Source: an uncultured Leucobacter sp.
GTDB taxonomy: Bacteria > Actinomycetota > Actinomycetes > Actinomycetales > Microbacteriaceae
Length of the DNA: 23,967 bases
Direction: 5' to 3'
Assembly: GCA_945952575.1 (NCBI GenBank)
Contig: CAMFIY010000004.1
Coordinates: forward strand, 1 to 23,967
Made by a program: the position numbers and the translations under genes. Shown here piece by piece: positions 13,198 to 21,272 of the stretch (position 1 is its first letter; every line of letters begins with the position of its first letter). A model generated the notes under the pieces. The model was not told the DNA's origin. It did not search any database and worked only from the letters and a program-made list of their open reading frames with translations.

Positions 13198-15157
13198 CCT
13201 CGGAGACGAGCAGCTGGTGCCGGGCGAGCTCGCGATAGAGCGGGACCGAATCGACGAGCTGCTCGTGCGTGCCCTCGCCGACGACGCGGCCCTCATCGAG
13301 GACGATGATGCGATCGCTGTCGACCACGGTCGAGAGCCGGTGCGCGATGACCAGCAGCGTGCGCCCGGTCGCCACCGAGTCGAGCGCCTCGCGCATGAGG
13401 CGTTCGTTGACGCCGTCGAGGCTCGCGGTCGACTCGTCGAGCAGCAGGATGGGCGGAGCGGTCAGGAGTGCCCGCGCGATCGCGAGCCGCTGCTTCTCGC
13501 CGCCGGAGAGCATGATCCCGCGCTCGCCGACCTGCGCGTCGAGGCCGGTGCTGAGACCGGATTGCTCTGCGGCGCGATCGATCAGCGCACCCAGGTTCAC
13601 CGCTCGCAGCACGCGCTCGCATTCGGCGTCGCTCGCATCGGGAGCGCCGAGTCGCAGGTTCTCGCGCACGGTGCCGGCGAGCACCGGGGCGTCCTGTTCG
13701 ACATAGCCGAGCTGCGCGCGCAGCTCGGCGCGGTCGAGGCTGCGCAGGTCGATGCCGTGCAGCGAGATCGCACCCCGATCCGGGTCGTAGAAGCGCTCGA
13801 TGAGGCCGAGGATCGTCGACTTGCCGGCGCCGGAGGGGCCGACGAGGGCGACGCGTGTTCCACGTGCAACATCGAAGCTCACGTCGTGCAGCACGGGTGT
13901 CTCCACGATCGAGGCCGGCACGGCCTCGGCGTCCCGCTGCTTGCCGCGTCCGCCGCCTCGGATCAGCTCACGGGCGTCCACGCGCTCGGGAGCCGCCGAG
14001 CGGTAGGTGAACCCGACGCCGGCGAAGCTGATCGCCGCCGCGCCGGGTGCGCCGGCTGCGTCGACGGAGTCCAACGGGACGACCCGGCCGTCCGGTGCGG
14101 TGTCGGCGTCGCGTTCCGACTCGGTGGGAAGCGCCACGATCTCCTGGATCCGCCCCAGCGCGCCGAGGGCCTGGTTGACCGCGGCGATGGCGCCGGCGGC
14201 CTGCCCGAGCGGCATGATCATCATGAAGAGGAGGATGATGAAGGTCACGAGCTGGGCCACGCTGATCGTTCCCGTCGCGACGCGGTAGCCGCCGACCCCG
14301 AGCACGGTCAGGAACGAGACCTGCATCGCGACGAATGAGATCGGCACGATGAGCGCCGAGATGCGGGCGACGCGGATGCCGTAGCGGTAGGCCTCGTCGG
14401 CCTCGCCCTGGATGTGCGCCTGCTCCCGATCGGCGGCGCCCGCCGCGCGGATCGTCCGGATGGATCCGATCGCCCGGTCGACGGAAGCCGCGAGATCGCC
14501 GACCTTCTCCTGCGCGCGCGTCACGGCGGGGCGGATCCGCGCCGAGAGCACGACGACCACGACGAGCGAGAGCGCGACGATCCCGAACGTGATGGCGAAG
14601 AGCAGGGGGTCGATGATGAGCATGCCGATCAGCGCCCCGACGAAGAGCAGGGCGCCGCCCACGGTCTCTACGAGGCCCTGGGTGAGGACGGCGCGGAGCA
14701 GGGTGGTGTCGGATCCGACGCGCGAGACGAGGTCGCCGGTTCGTCGGCGGTCGAACTCGGGGATCGGCAGGTGCAGGATCTTGGCGATGAGATGGCGACG
14801 GGAGTTCAGCACCACGCCCTCGCCGAGCACCTGCAGCAGGTAGTGCTGATAGCCGTTGACCACCGCGCTCGCGAGGACGAAGCCGACCAGACCCCAGAGC
14901 AGCCAGCCGAGCGGGCTCTCGTGCTGGACGCGGTCGATCACCGCGCCGACGATCACGGGCTGGGCGAGGGAGAAGAGCGCGCCCAGGATGCTCAGCCCGA
15001 CGATGAAGGCGACCCGTCCGCGCTGCGCGAAGAGATAGGGGAGCAGCTGACTGAAGGTGGCGCGGGGTCCGCGCGGAGCGTCATCGGCCCGGGATCGGCG
15101 GCTCCTGCGGGTGCGGTTGTGCGTGCGTGCGCTGCTCGGTGCGGGTTCGTCGGCCAC
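13193..15157 (-). CDS. ABC exporter half-transporter (TM domain plus ATPase)
   Basis: A 654-residue type IV ABC exporter subunit, expected to work as a homodimer since no partner gene is adjacent. A basic N-terminus (HNRTRRSRRSR) precedes six TM helices (about residues 45-330), with the typical FDRRRTGDLVSRVGSDT intracellular motif. The ATPase has GPSGAGKST (Walker A), YVEQDAPVLAGTVREN (Q-loop), LSGGEKQRLAIARAL (signature), ILLLDESTASLD (Walker B) and AHRLSTV (H-loop); all catalytic residues are present. The linker between the domains has a Gly/Arg-rich insertion (RGGGRGKQRDAEAV) within the early ATPase strands, which is unusual. GTG 15157 lies 7 nt after TAGGGT; an in-frame GTG at 15166 would overlap this hexamer. 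Multidrug or lipid export is likely; the substrate is unknown. Confidence 0.92.
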   Translation of the reverse strand: MADEPAPSSARTHNRTRRSRRSRADDAPRGPRATFSQLLPYLFAQRGRVAFIVGLSILGALFSLAQPVIVGAVIDRVQHESPLGWLLWGLVGFVLASAVVNGYQHYLLQVLGEGVVLNSRRHLIAKILHLPIPEFDRRRTGDLVSRVGSDTTLLRAVLTQGLVETVGGALLFVGALIGMLIIDPLLFAITFGIVALSLVVVVVLSARIRPAVTRAQEKVGDLAASVDRAIGSIRTIRAAGAADREQAHIQGEADEAYRYGIRVARISALIVPISFVAMQVSFLTVLGVGGYRVATGTISVAQLVTFIILLFMMIMPLGQAAGAIAAVNQALGALGRIQEIVALPTESERDADTAPDGRVVPLDSVDAAGAPGAAAISFAGVGFTYRSAAPERVDARELIRGGGRGKQRDAEAVPASIVETPVLHDVSFDVARGTRVALVGPSGAGKSTILGLIERFYDPDRGAISLHGIDLRSLDRAELRAQLGYVEQDAPVLAGTVRENLRLGAPDASDAECERVLRAVNLGALIDRAAEQSGLSTGLDAQVGERGIMLSGGEKQRLAIARALLTAPPILLLDESTASLDGVNERLMREALDSVATGRTLLVIAHRLSTVVDSDRIIVLDEGRVVGEGTHEQLVDSVPLYRELARHQLLVSED

Positions 15158-15164
15158 GGCTCTC

Positions 15165-15170
15165 ACCCTA
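15165..15170 (-). promoter_or_regulatory. -10-like TAGGGT for the ABC exporter gene
   Basis: TAGGGT is followed by GAGAGCC and then GTG 15157, again the leaderless geometry; it argues against the GTG at 15166. Confidence 0.45.
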
Positions 15171-15334
15171 GCGGTGCAGCCTTGGTGCTTCCTTGGGGGT
15201 CGGCGCGCGGGCCGACGGGTCGGCAGCGGGTCTCGGGCCCGGCCTTCCGGCCGTCCCCTAGGGGTTCCCGGATTCTGCCCGCGCCTTCCCCTGATTTCGG
15301 CCTTCCGCGCTGGATCGGGGCGCTCGCCGCGACG

Positions 15335-15340
15335 TAGCTT
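15335..15340 (+). promoter_or_regulatory. Possible -10 (TAGCTT) of the DUF2306 gene
   Basis: TAGCTT would start transcription near 15347, leaving a leader of about 40 nt that holds the GAGGAG ribosome site (15377-15382). The -35 is not clear. Confidence 0.35.
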
Positions 15341-15386
15341 TGGGCCATCGCCGACGCGCATGCCGGCGCCGACCACGAGGAGCACC

Positions 15387-16154
15387 ATGACCGCTCGCAC
15401 CGCCGCATCTGCGGCACTCGCCCCGGGCGCCGCAGCGCCCAGCCGTTCCGGCACCCGGATCGCCTGGGTCTGGGTGCTGCTCTCCTCGATCGGCATCGCG
15501 GCGTTCGCGGTGGTGCCCTATCTGACCTCCAGCCTGCACGAGCTCGCCTCCTCGTCGGGCGGTCTCGCGGCGAACTATGCGGATCAGGCCGCGCCGATCC
15601 GGATCGCCTTCTACGCGCATATCTGCGGCGGAGGCCTGGCGCTGCTGCTCGGGCCGCTGCAGTTCTGGCGCAGGGTTCGCGAGCGATGGCCGCGTGCCCA
15701 CCGGTGGATCGGGCGCGTCTACCTGCTCGCGGTCGGCGTCGGCGGCCTGGCCGGGCTCGTGCTCGCCCCGGTCAACGCCGCCGGGTTGATCGGCGTGTTC
15801 GGCTTCGGCTCCCTGGCGCTGCTCTGGCTGCTGACGGGCTGGCTCGCCTATCGGGCGATCCGCAGGCGGGACATCCCGGGCCATCGCGCCTGGATGATGC
15901 GCAACTTCGCCCTGAGCTACGCGGCGGTCACGCTGCGGATCTGGCTGCCGCTGCTGATCCTGGCCCAACTGCCGTTCGCCTCGGCCGCCGCCGGCGCTTT
16001 CGACTTCGATGCGGCATTCGCGATCGCCTACCCGATCGTGCCGTTCCTGTGCTGGGTGCCGAACCTGGTGGTCGCGGAATGGCTGGTCGCCCGTCGCGGG
16101 CTGCCGGCGATCGGGTTCCACCGCGTAGGCGCCGTGGAGCCCGGCAGCCGATAG
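15387..16154 (+). CDS. DUF2306 family membrane protein
   Basis: A 255-residue integral membrane protein. ATG 15387 follows GAGGAG by 4 nt; the frame is open further 5' but lacks another start with a ribosome site. After an Ala-rich N-terminus there are six or seven TM segments. DUF2306 landmarks are visible: YAHICGGGLALLLGPLQFW, RAHRWIGRVYLL, GWLAYRAIRRRDIPGHRAWMMRNFALSYAAVTLRIWLP. The conserved His residues (Ala-His, HRW, GHR) recall those of heme- or metal-handling membrane proteins, but the biochemical role of the family is not established. It is divergent from the ABC exporter and convergent with the beta-propeller gene. Confidence 0.85.
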   Translation: MTARTAASAALAPGAAAPSRSGTRIAWVWVLLSSIGIAAFAVVPYLTSSLHELASSSGGLAANYADQAAPIRIAFYAHICGGGLALLLGPLQFWRRVRERWPRAHRWIGRVYLLAVGVGGLAGLVLAPVNAAGLIGVFGFGSLALLWLLTGWLAYRAIRRRDIPGHRAWMMRNFALSYAAVTLRIWLPLLILAQLPFASAAAGAFDFDAAFAIAYPIVPFLCWVPNLVVAEWLVARRGLPAIGFHRVGAVEPGSR

Positions 16155-16173
16155 TGCCGCACATGCGCGGGTC

Positions 16174-16210
16174 GGCCGGCAGCGGCTGCCGGACGCACCC
16201 GCTGCCGGCC
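16174..16210. terminator. Bidirectional hairpin terminator
   Basis: GGCCGGCAGCGG (16174-16185) and CCGCTGCCGGCC (16199-16210) pair over 12 bp with a 13-nt loop, midway between the convergent DUF2306 and beta-propeller genes. It can serve both strands. Confidence 0.7.
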
Positions 16211-16219
16211 GTCGCCCCA

Positions 16220-17599
16220 CTACCTGACTCGGACCGACTTGCTGGTCTTGACCATCACCGGGTACCCGGCCTTGCTGGCCGTGATTGCGACCGTGATCCT
16301 CCTGCCTCGCAGCGATGAGGTGATCTTCAGCGTCGACCGGGTGGCCTTCTTGATCGCCTTGCCGTTGCTGCGCCACTGGTAGGCGATTCTCGTTCCGGCG
16401 GCGGCACCGGAGAGCGTCGCCCGCAGCGTCTTCCCCACTGTCGGCTTGCCTGAGATCCTTGGGGCATTCGTGAGCAGGGCCGGAGGCTTGCTCGCATACG
16501 AGACCGGGGAGTAGAACGGATCCGAGGCGTTCGCGATGAGTCGGTCGACCGTGCTGGCGCCGCAGTCGTCGACGTCGATATCGGCCGCATAGATGTTCGG
16601 GCCGTCGCGGAACACGAAGGTGGAGCCGTCTCCGGTGACGCTGAGGCTGTCGATCAGCGGCATCCGGGCATCATCCCGGCTGAAGTCCGAGCTGTATACG
16701 CAACCGCTGTGCACGAGCGGTTTGGCCGGTACGCCTGAGCGCGGATCAGTGACGGTCGGGAAGAACCCGATGGCGTCGCGGTTCGTGACCACCACTGCTG
16801 TGCGAGCTCCGTTCCGACTGATCACGGGCTCGGTGAGTTCACGGAAGTTGATGCCGTCGGAGGGCCCGAATACGTCGCTTGCGCTGTACCAGTGCCTTCC
16901 CTCGTTCCCGCCGCCCAGGTCGTAGACCTTGACATCCGACATCACGAGCCGGCTGTTCGTCACCCAGGACGGGTCGAGGCCGATGACCACGGTATTGGCG
17001 AACCGACCATTCGACGTGTGGACGACGCCCGACAGCGCCTCGGTGTCGAATCCGTCGAGGCACCGGATGCCGCGCACCTGCGAGAAGGCGATCTTCGACC
17101 CATCGGGGGAGATCCGGGGTCGCAGCGGCGGGCCGGGCGGCACTACGGTGACGCATCGCCCTTGCGAGGTGAAGAGCTGCGGCTTCATTTCGCGGAACAG
17201 CGCGCCACTGCGGTGGAGCACCTTGATCCTGCCGTTGTGCGCGACGGCGATCAGGCCCGTGTCCGAGATCGACGGCGAGGTGTATGGTCGCGCCGCGGTG
17301 CCGTCCGCAGTCACGCGGTACCGCCCGGTTCCGTCCGAGCGGGAGAGCCAGACGTTGTGCGCCTGGACGAAGACGAGCGTCCCGGCAGGTACGTCGGTCG
17401 CCGCGGTGTTCGCCGCGGCTGCGACGGCTCGGGTGTCGTCCGGGGCGGGCGAGAGCGTCGGCGCGTCGGCCTCGAGCCTGGCGGGTGCCGCCACTGCGGG
17501 TGCCGCGACGCAGCCGAGGACGGCTGCCGGGGCGAGTGCAGCCGATAGCGCGAGTCGCAGGCCGTGGCGTCGGAGAGCGGTGGTGGTGCTGGGGAGCAT
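16220..17599 (-). CDS. Secreted beta-propeller (TolB-like) protein with C-terminal Ig-like domain
   Basis: A 459-residue exported protein. The signal peptide contains both a possible lipobox (VLGC, Cys30) and AxA cleavage sites just after it, so the anchoring mode is unclear. Residues about 70-365 show TolB/WD40-like blades (for example GTLVFVQAHNVWLSRSDGTGRYRVTADG and PRISPDGSKIAFSQV), which usually mediate protein or glycan binding. Residues about 375-459 form an Ig-like domain of the type ISGKPTVGKTLRATLSG...YQWRSNGKAIKKAT...GRRITVAITASKAGY, common at the C-terminus of actinobacterial surface proteins. ATG 17599 has only a weak ribosome site. It lies behind the membrane-protein gene on the same strand, but a strong hairpin separates them. 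No enzymatic residues recognised. Confidence 0.8.
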   Translation of the reverse strand: MLPSTTTALRRHGLRLALSAALAPAAVLGCVAAPAVAAPARLEADAPTLSPAPDDTRAVAAAANTAATDVPAGTLVFVQAHNVWLSRSDGTGRYRVTADGTAARPYTSPSISDTGLIAVAHNGRIKVLHRSGALFREMKPQLFTSQGRCVTVVPPGPPLRPRISPDGSKIAFSQVRGIRCLDGFDTEALSGVVHTSNGRFANTVVIGLDPSWVTNSRLVMSDVKVYDLGGGNEGRHWYSASDVFGPSDGINFRELTEPVISRNGARTAVVVTNRDAIGFFPTVTDPRSGVPAKPLVHSGCVYSSDFSRDDARMPLIDSLSVTGDGSTFVFRDGPNIYAADIDVDDCGASTVDRLIANASDPFYSPVSYASKPPALLTNAPRISGKPTVGKTLRATLSGAAAGTRIAYQWRSNGKAIKKATRSTLKITSSLRGRRITVAITASKAGYPVMVKTSKSVRVR

Positions 17600-17640
17600 T
17601 TCAGTATCTGCTTTCTTCGATCGAGTTCTCGGGTGGAACC

Positions 17641-17677
17641 GGGACGGCTGCGGCGCGTTCGCCGCTGCAGCCGTCCC
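17641..17677 (-). terminator. Hairpin terminator after the membrane-protein gene
   Basis: GGGACGGCTGC (17641-17651) and GCAGCCGTCCC (17667-17677) are perfectly complementary; inner GGCG/CGCC bases extend the stem past a small bulge. It starts 7 nt after the stop at 17684. No T-tract. Confidence 0.7.
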
Positions 17678-17683
17678 GAGCCG

Positions 17684-18319
17684 TCAGTCCTGCGTGCTCG
17701 CTCCGGTGAGTTCGGGCTTCGCGAGCAGCATCGCGCCGAGCGTCACATAGCCGATGAGCAGGTGGGTGCCGGGCAGCCATCCGGCCACTGCGCCTTGGAA
17801 GATGGCGAGCATCGGCACGCAGACCACTGCCCAGCTCTCGGCGATCATCGGCCAGATGCGGAGGACGCCGCGCCAGCGCCCCTTGACCAGGATCGCCGCG
17901 CCGATCACGAACATCCCGATCATCGACAGCGGCCAGAACAGATCCAGGATCGGCAGGAAGGGAAGGCCGGGCCAGAAGGCGTGCAGAACGGTCCAGGAGA
18001 TGGCGATGCACAGCAGGATCCGTTCGACTGCGAAGGCGACCCTCCAGAACCGCTTCGGGCCCGTCGCGAGCGTGCGGCGCTGGATATGGAGGAGGCCGAA
18101 GAGGGAGAGCTGGAAGGCGAGGCCGCCGAGATCGCCGATCATCATGCCGAGTGCCGTGTCCGAGACCGGACCGACCGCGAAGAGGGTGATGGCCCAGGTG
18201 AGCGAGCCGAGCAGCAGGCCGAGGCCTGCTTTGCGCACGGTCCGAACCGAGACTGGGGTGGTCGCTGTCGACGCGTAGGCCGACCCGATCCGATCGTGGC
18301 GTTCGAGGGTGGAGGTCAT
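17684..18319 (-). CDS. Six-TM membrane protein, unknown family
   Basis: A 211-residue integral membrane protein. ATG 18319 follows AAAGGA by about 10 nt; upstream in-frame ATG at 18448 lacks support. A polar N-terminus of about 35 residues precedes six hydrophobic segments: LGLLLGSLTWAITLFAVG, MMIGDLGGLAFQLSLFGLL, RILLCIAISWTVLHAFW, LFWPLSMIGMFVIGAAILV, WAVVCVPMLAIFQGAVAGW and LIGYVTLGAMLLA. No transport or catalytic motif is seen. It is divergent from a histidine kinase/regulator pair with 171 bp between, so it could be a target of, or sensor partner for, that system. Many actinobacterial two-component operons sit beside such small membrane proteins. Function unknown. Confidence 0.75.
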   Translation of the reverse strand: MTSTLERHDRIGSAYASTATTPVSVRTVRKAGLGLLLGSLTWAITLFAVGPVSDTALGMMIGDLGGLAFQLSLFGLLHIQRRTLATGPKRFWRVAFAVERILLCIAISWTVLHAFWPGLPFLPILDLFWPLSMIGMFVIGAAILVKGRWRGVLRIWPMIAESWAVVCVPMLAIFQGAVAGWLPGTHLLIGYVTLGAMLLAKPELTGASTQD

Positions 18320-18490
18320 GAGGTGGTTCCTTTCGGGATTCAGAAGGCGGTGGATCCGCCGCACCTTCGATGCTCGCCGGCTGCGCGCCGCGCCTGTAGA
18401 GTCCAGTGCCCCGTTCTCCGCCGACCCCGTCCCGTGAGCGCGGGACACGCGTCCCTATCTCGACCGGGTCGACTCTGGGAGTATGTGTGT
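18320..18490. promoter_or_regulatory. Divergent promoter region, membrane protein versus kinase
   Basis: On the plus strand GAGTAT (18479-18484) lies 6 nt before the kinase ATG 18491, the leaderless geometry used elsewhere here. The minus-strand promoter could not be placed. A short inverted repeat (CGACCGGGTCG, about 18461-18471) lies just upstream of the plus-strand hexamer and may be a regulator site. Confidence 0.4.
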
Positions 18491-20569
18491 ATGGCAGAGC
18501 GGAAGGCGCGCAGCGAACGGGGATGGCGGGTCGCCTCCCTGCTCGGATTCATCTGCTGCGCGGCATTTGCCGCAGCCGCCTTGACTCTTGATCTCGCCGG
18601 ATTCGTGCAGGGCGCGGATCCGGCCGTCGCCCAGGGGTGGACCGGGGCGCTCCCCGGTCTCGCGCTCGGGATACCCGGGGCATTGCTCATGTGGCGACGC
18701 CCCGGTCATCCGATCGCGATCGTGCTGCTGGCCAGCGGGGTGCTCTGGGCCGTCGACGGATTCGCCCCGGCCTGGGTGAACGCCTCCACGAGCTTCGCCC
18801 CCGGCCTGCCGGGCACTGCTTTCGCGTTCTGGATGTTCGAGCGCTTCGGCGCCTGGCTGCTGGTGGGCGTCCCGCTGCTGCTCGTGCTGTTCCCCGATGG
18901 ACGGCTGCCCGAAGGCCGCTGGAGAGTCGTCTCCCTCGTGTCCGTCGGCGCGATCGCGCTGCTCCCGCTCGCGCTGCTCGTCGCTCCGACCGCGGAGCTG
19001 ATCGATGCGAGCGATCCGCTGGATCCGCGCCTCACCCCGTTTGCGGACGCACCCTTCGAGCTCTCGCTTCCGTCGAATGCGTGGACGGTGATCATTCCCG
19101 CCACCCGTCTTGCGGTGCCGATCGGATTCATCGGCGCGATCGCGGTCGTCGTTCATCGGAGGCGCCTCACCGATCCGGTCGGGCGCGCGCAGTTGCGCTG
19201 GTTGCTCTGGGGTGCGTCCGCGGCCGCGCTGGGCCTGATGAGCTGGTTCGCCCTGCCGGAGGTGATTGCCAACCTCCTCTCGGCGCTCGGCTTCGCGGCG
19301 TTCTCCGCATCGATCCTGGTCGCCATCACCCGCTACCGCCTCTATGAGATCGACGAGCTGATCGGGTGGACGCTCATCTCTGCATTCCTCGCCGTCTCGT
19401 TCTTCGTGATCGACGGGATGCTGCTGGGGCTCTTGGGCGTCTCGGGACCCGCCGGACCGGTGGCCGCCGTCTCGGCGTTGACGGTCGGAGCCATCTATCT
19501 GCCGCTCCGAGAGCGACTGCGGCGCGCGGTGCGCAGACTGGTCTCCGGACGCCGGGAGGAACCGTTCGAGGTGCTGATCGACCTCACGGATCGGCTCGAG
19601 CACGCGGGCAACGTCGAGGAACAGCTCGCTGCGGTCGCCGATGCCGCGCGCGAGGCGTTTCTCAGCCCGAGAGCGGTGCTCGCGCTGCATCGTCCCTCGG
19701 GCGATCCGCTCACGGTCGACTGCGGAGACGGGGTCTCGCCGATCGCCACCCGTCACCCGGTCTCGTATCGGGGTCGCCAACTCGCCACACTGGGAATGGC
19801 GGCTCCTCGCAGGCCGCGACTCTCCCGCAACGATCGACGCCTGCTCGAGGCACTCACGAGTCATGCGATTTCAGCTATTCGGCTGGGTGAGGCCCACGAT
19901 GAGCTCAACGCGGCCCGCACACGCCTCGTCGCGTCGCGCGAGGACGAGCGGCTGCGTATGCGCAGAGAGCTGCATGACGGCATCGGCCCGCTCCTCGCCG
20001 GTGTGGTGCTGCGACTCGATGCGGTCTCCGCGAAACTTCCCGCGGTCGCGTCGGAGGGCGCGTCGACCGAGGTCGCCGCGCTGGTATCGCGCGCTGCGGA
20101 CGATGCGAGCCATGCCGTCGACGAGGTGCGTCGGGTCGCCCACGGCCTCCGACCCGCGGTGCTCACCGAGCTGGGTCTGCTCGGGGCAGTGGAGCAGCAG
20201 TGCGCACGGCTTTCGAGCGGCGCGATCGAGATCGATACGAACCTGGATCTGCCGGAGAGATTGCCGGCCGCCATCGAGGTCGCGGGCTACAGGATCGTCT
20301 CCGAGGCGGTCACGAACATCGTGCGGCACTCGGGGGCGCGACGCGCAACAGTCGCAATCGCAGTGGTCGATGAGGAGCTCTGCATCGTGGTCGACGACGA
20401 CGGCGTCGGGATCGTGCAGCCCGGGAACGGCCAGGGGCTCGCGTCGCAGCGGATCCGGGCGGAGGAATTGGGCGGAGAATGGCGGATCGGCGCCTCGCCG
20501 CTCGGAGGTCTGCGCATCGCCGCAGAGATACCGATAGGCGGCGCTGTCCGCGGAGGGGATGAACCATGA
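18491..20569 (+). CDS. Multi-TM sensor histidine kinase, LiaS/NarX-like
   Basis: A 692-residue kinase with eight to ten TM segments in residues 10-345, including the LFPDGRLP loop and the RYRLYEIDELI junction that mark a large actinobacterial kinase group. A GAF-like domain follows (about 356-475). The H-box RRELHDGIGPLLAGV puts the phosphoacceptor at His495. The ATPase shows an N-box (EAVTNIVRHSGA, about 603), DDDGVGI (about 635) and GQGLASQRIRAEELGG. ATG 18491 follows GAGTAT by 6 nt; an in-frame GTG at 18485 is an alternative. The open frame runs far upstream, but only as a shadow of other genes. The stop overlaps the regulator ATG as ATGA, so the pair is co-translated. Signal unknown; the TM array may sense membrane state or a small lipophilic ligand. 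Confidence 0.93.
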   Translation: MAERKARSERGWRVASLLGFICCAAFAAAALTLDLAGFVQGADPAVAQGWTGALPGLALGIPGALLMWRRPGHPIAIVLLASGVLWAVDGFAPAWVNASTSFAPGLPGTAFAFWMFERFGAWLLVGVPLLLVLFPDGRLPEGRWRVVSLVSVGAIALLPLALLVAPTAELIDASDPLDPRLTPFADAPFELSLPSNAWTVIIPATRLAVPIGFIGAIAVVVHRRRLTDPVGRAQLRWLLWGASAAALGLMSWFALPEVIANLLSALGFAAFSASILVAITRYRLYEIDELIGWTLISAFLAVSFFVIDGMLLGLLGVSGPAGPVAAVSALTVGAIYLPLRERLRRAVRRLVSGRREEPFEVLIDLTDRLEHAGNVEEQLAAVADAAREAFLSPRAVLALHRPSGDPLTVDCGDGVSPIATRHPVSYRGRQLATLGMAAPRRPRLSRNDRRLLEALTSHAISAIRLGEAHDELNAARTRLVASREDERLRMRRELHDGIGPLLAGVVLRLDAVSAKLPAVASEGASTEVAALVSRAADDASHAVDEVRRVAHGLRPAVLTELGLLGAVEQQCARLSSGAIEIDTNLDLPERLPAAIEVAGYRIVSEAVTNIVRHSGARRATVAIAVVDEELCIVVDDDGVGIVQPGNGQGLASQRIRAEELGGEWRIGASPLGGLRIAAEIPIGGAVRGGDEP

Positions 20570-21219
20570 TCCGAGTCCTGCTGGTGGATGATCATCCGCT
20601 CTACCGGGAGGGCCTCGCGCAGGCGCTCGCGGACTTCGAGGACATGGAGGTCGTCGGCACGGCTTCGGATGGGGCCGAGGCGATCCTGCTCGTCGACGAG
20701 CTGACGCCCGATGTCGTGATGATGGACGTGCAGATGCCGGTGCTCGACGGGATCACCGCCACCAGACAGCTCACCGGACGGCACCCGCACCTCGGCGTCG
20801 TCGTGCTGACGATGTCGGAGGATGCGGATACCGTGTTCCAGGCCATGCGGGCCGGAGCTCGCGGATACCTGCTCAAAGGCGCTCGAAGGGATCAGGTCGC
20901 CCGCGCCATCCGCGGGGTGGCGGACGGTGAGGCGCTCTTCGGCGCCGAGGTCGCGCGTCGTGTCGTCTCCTTCTTCGACGCCGTCGAATCGACCGCGGTG
21001 TCTGCGAACGCATTCCCGGAGCTCACTGCTCGCGAGCGTGAGATCCTCAGCCTCGTCGCCGCCGGCCGTTCCAATCAGGCCATCGCCGAGGAGTTGTACC
21101 TCGCGCCGAAAACCGTGCGGAACAACGTCTCGAACATTTTCGCCAAGATCCAGGTCGCCGATCGTGCCGAGGCCATCGTGAAGGCGCGCACAGCCGGCCT
21201 CGGCCGCGATCTCACCTGA
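20566..21219 (+). CDS. NarL/LiaR-family response regulator
   Basis: A 217-residue regulator. The receiver (1-120) has the acidic pocket Asp8/Asp9, phosphoacceptor Asp54 (MMDVQMP), the switch Thr in VVLTMSED and the conserved Lys in GYLLKGA. The LuxR-type HTH (about 150-215) shows LTAREREILSLVAAGRSNQAIAEELYLAPKTVRNNVSNIFAKI, with the recognition helix KTVRNNVSNI. The ATG overlaps the kinase stop (ATGA). It is the partner of the kinase just upstream and is closely similar at the N-terminus to the truncated regulator at the left edge. Target genes unknown; the divergent membrane gene at 18319 is a candidate. The next gene is convergent. Confidence 0.96.
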   Translation: MIRVLLVDDHPLYREGLAQALADFEDMEVVGTASDGAEAILLVDELTPDVVMMDVQMPVLDGITATRQLTGRHPHLGVVVLTMSEDADTVFQAMRAGARGYLLKGARRDQVARAIRGVADGEALFGAEVARRVVSFFDAVESTAVSANAFPELTAREREILSLVAAGRSNQAIAEELYLAPKTVRNNVSNIFAKIQVADRAEAIVKARTAGLGRDLT

Positions 21220-21272
21220 GCGGCGACCGCGACCGGCGCGGCGGTAGTGAGAGACGGAGGCTGCAGCCGGCC

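Noticed and set aside
15167..15334. Small gene between the ABC exporter and DUF2306 genes
   Set aside because: Frames here are extensions of neighbours without a ribosome site or conserved product; the DNA only holds weak GC-rich hairpins such as GTCGGC/GCCGAC.
21220..21272. Terminator between the response regulator and ribH
   Set aside because: Only the 10-bp palindrome GGCTGCAGCC and weak GC-rich pairings are present; not enough to call a terminator.
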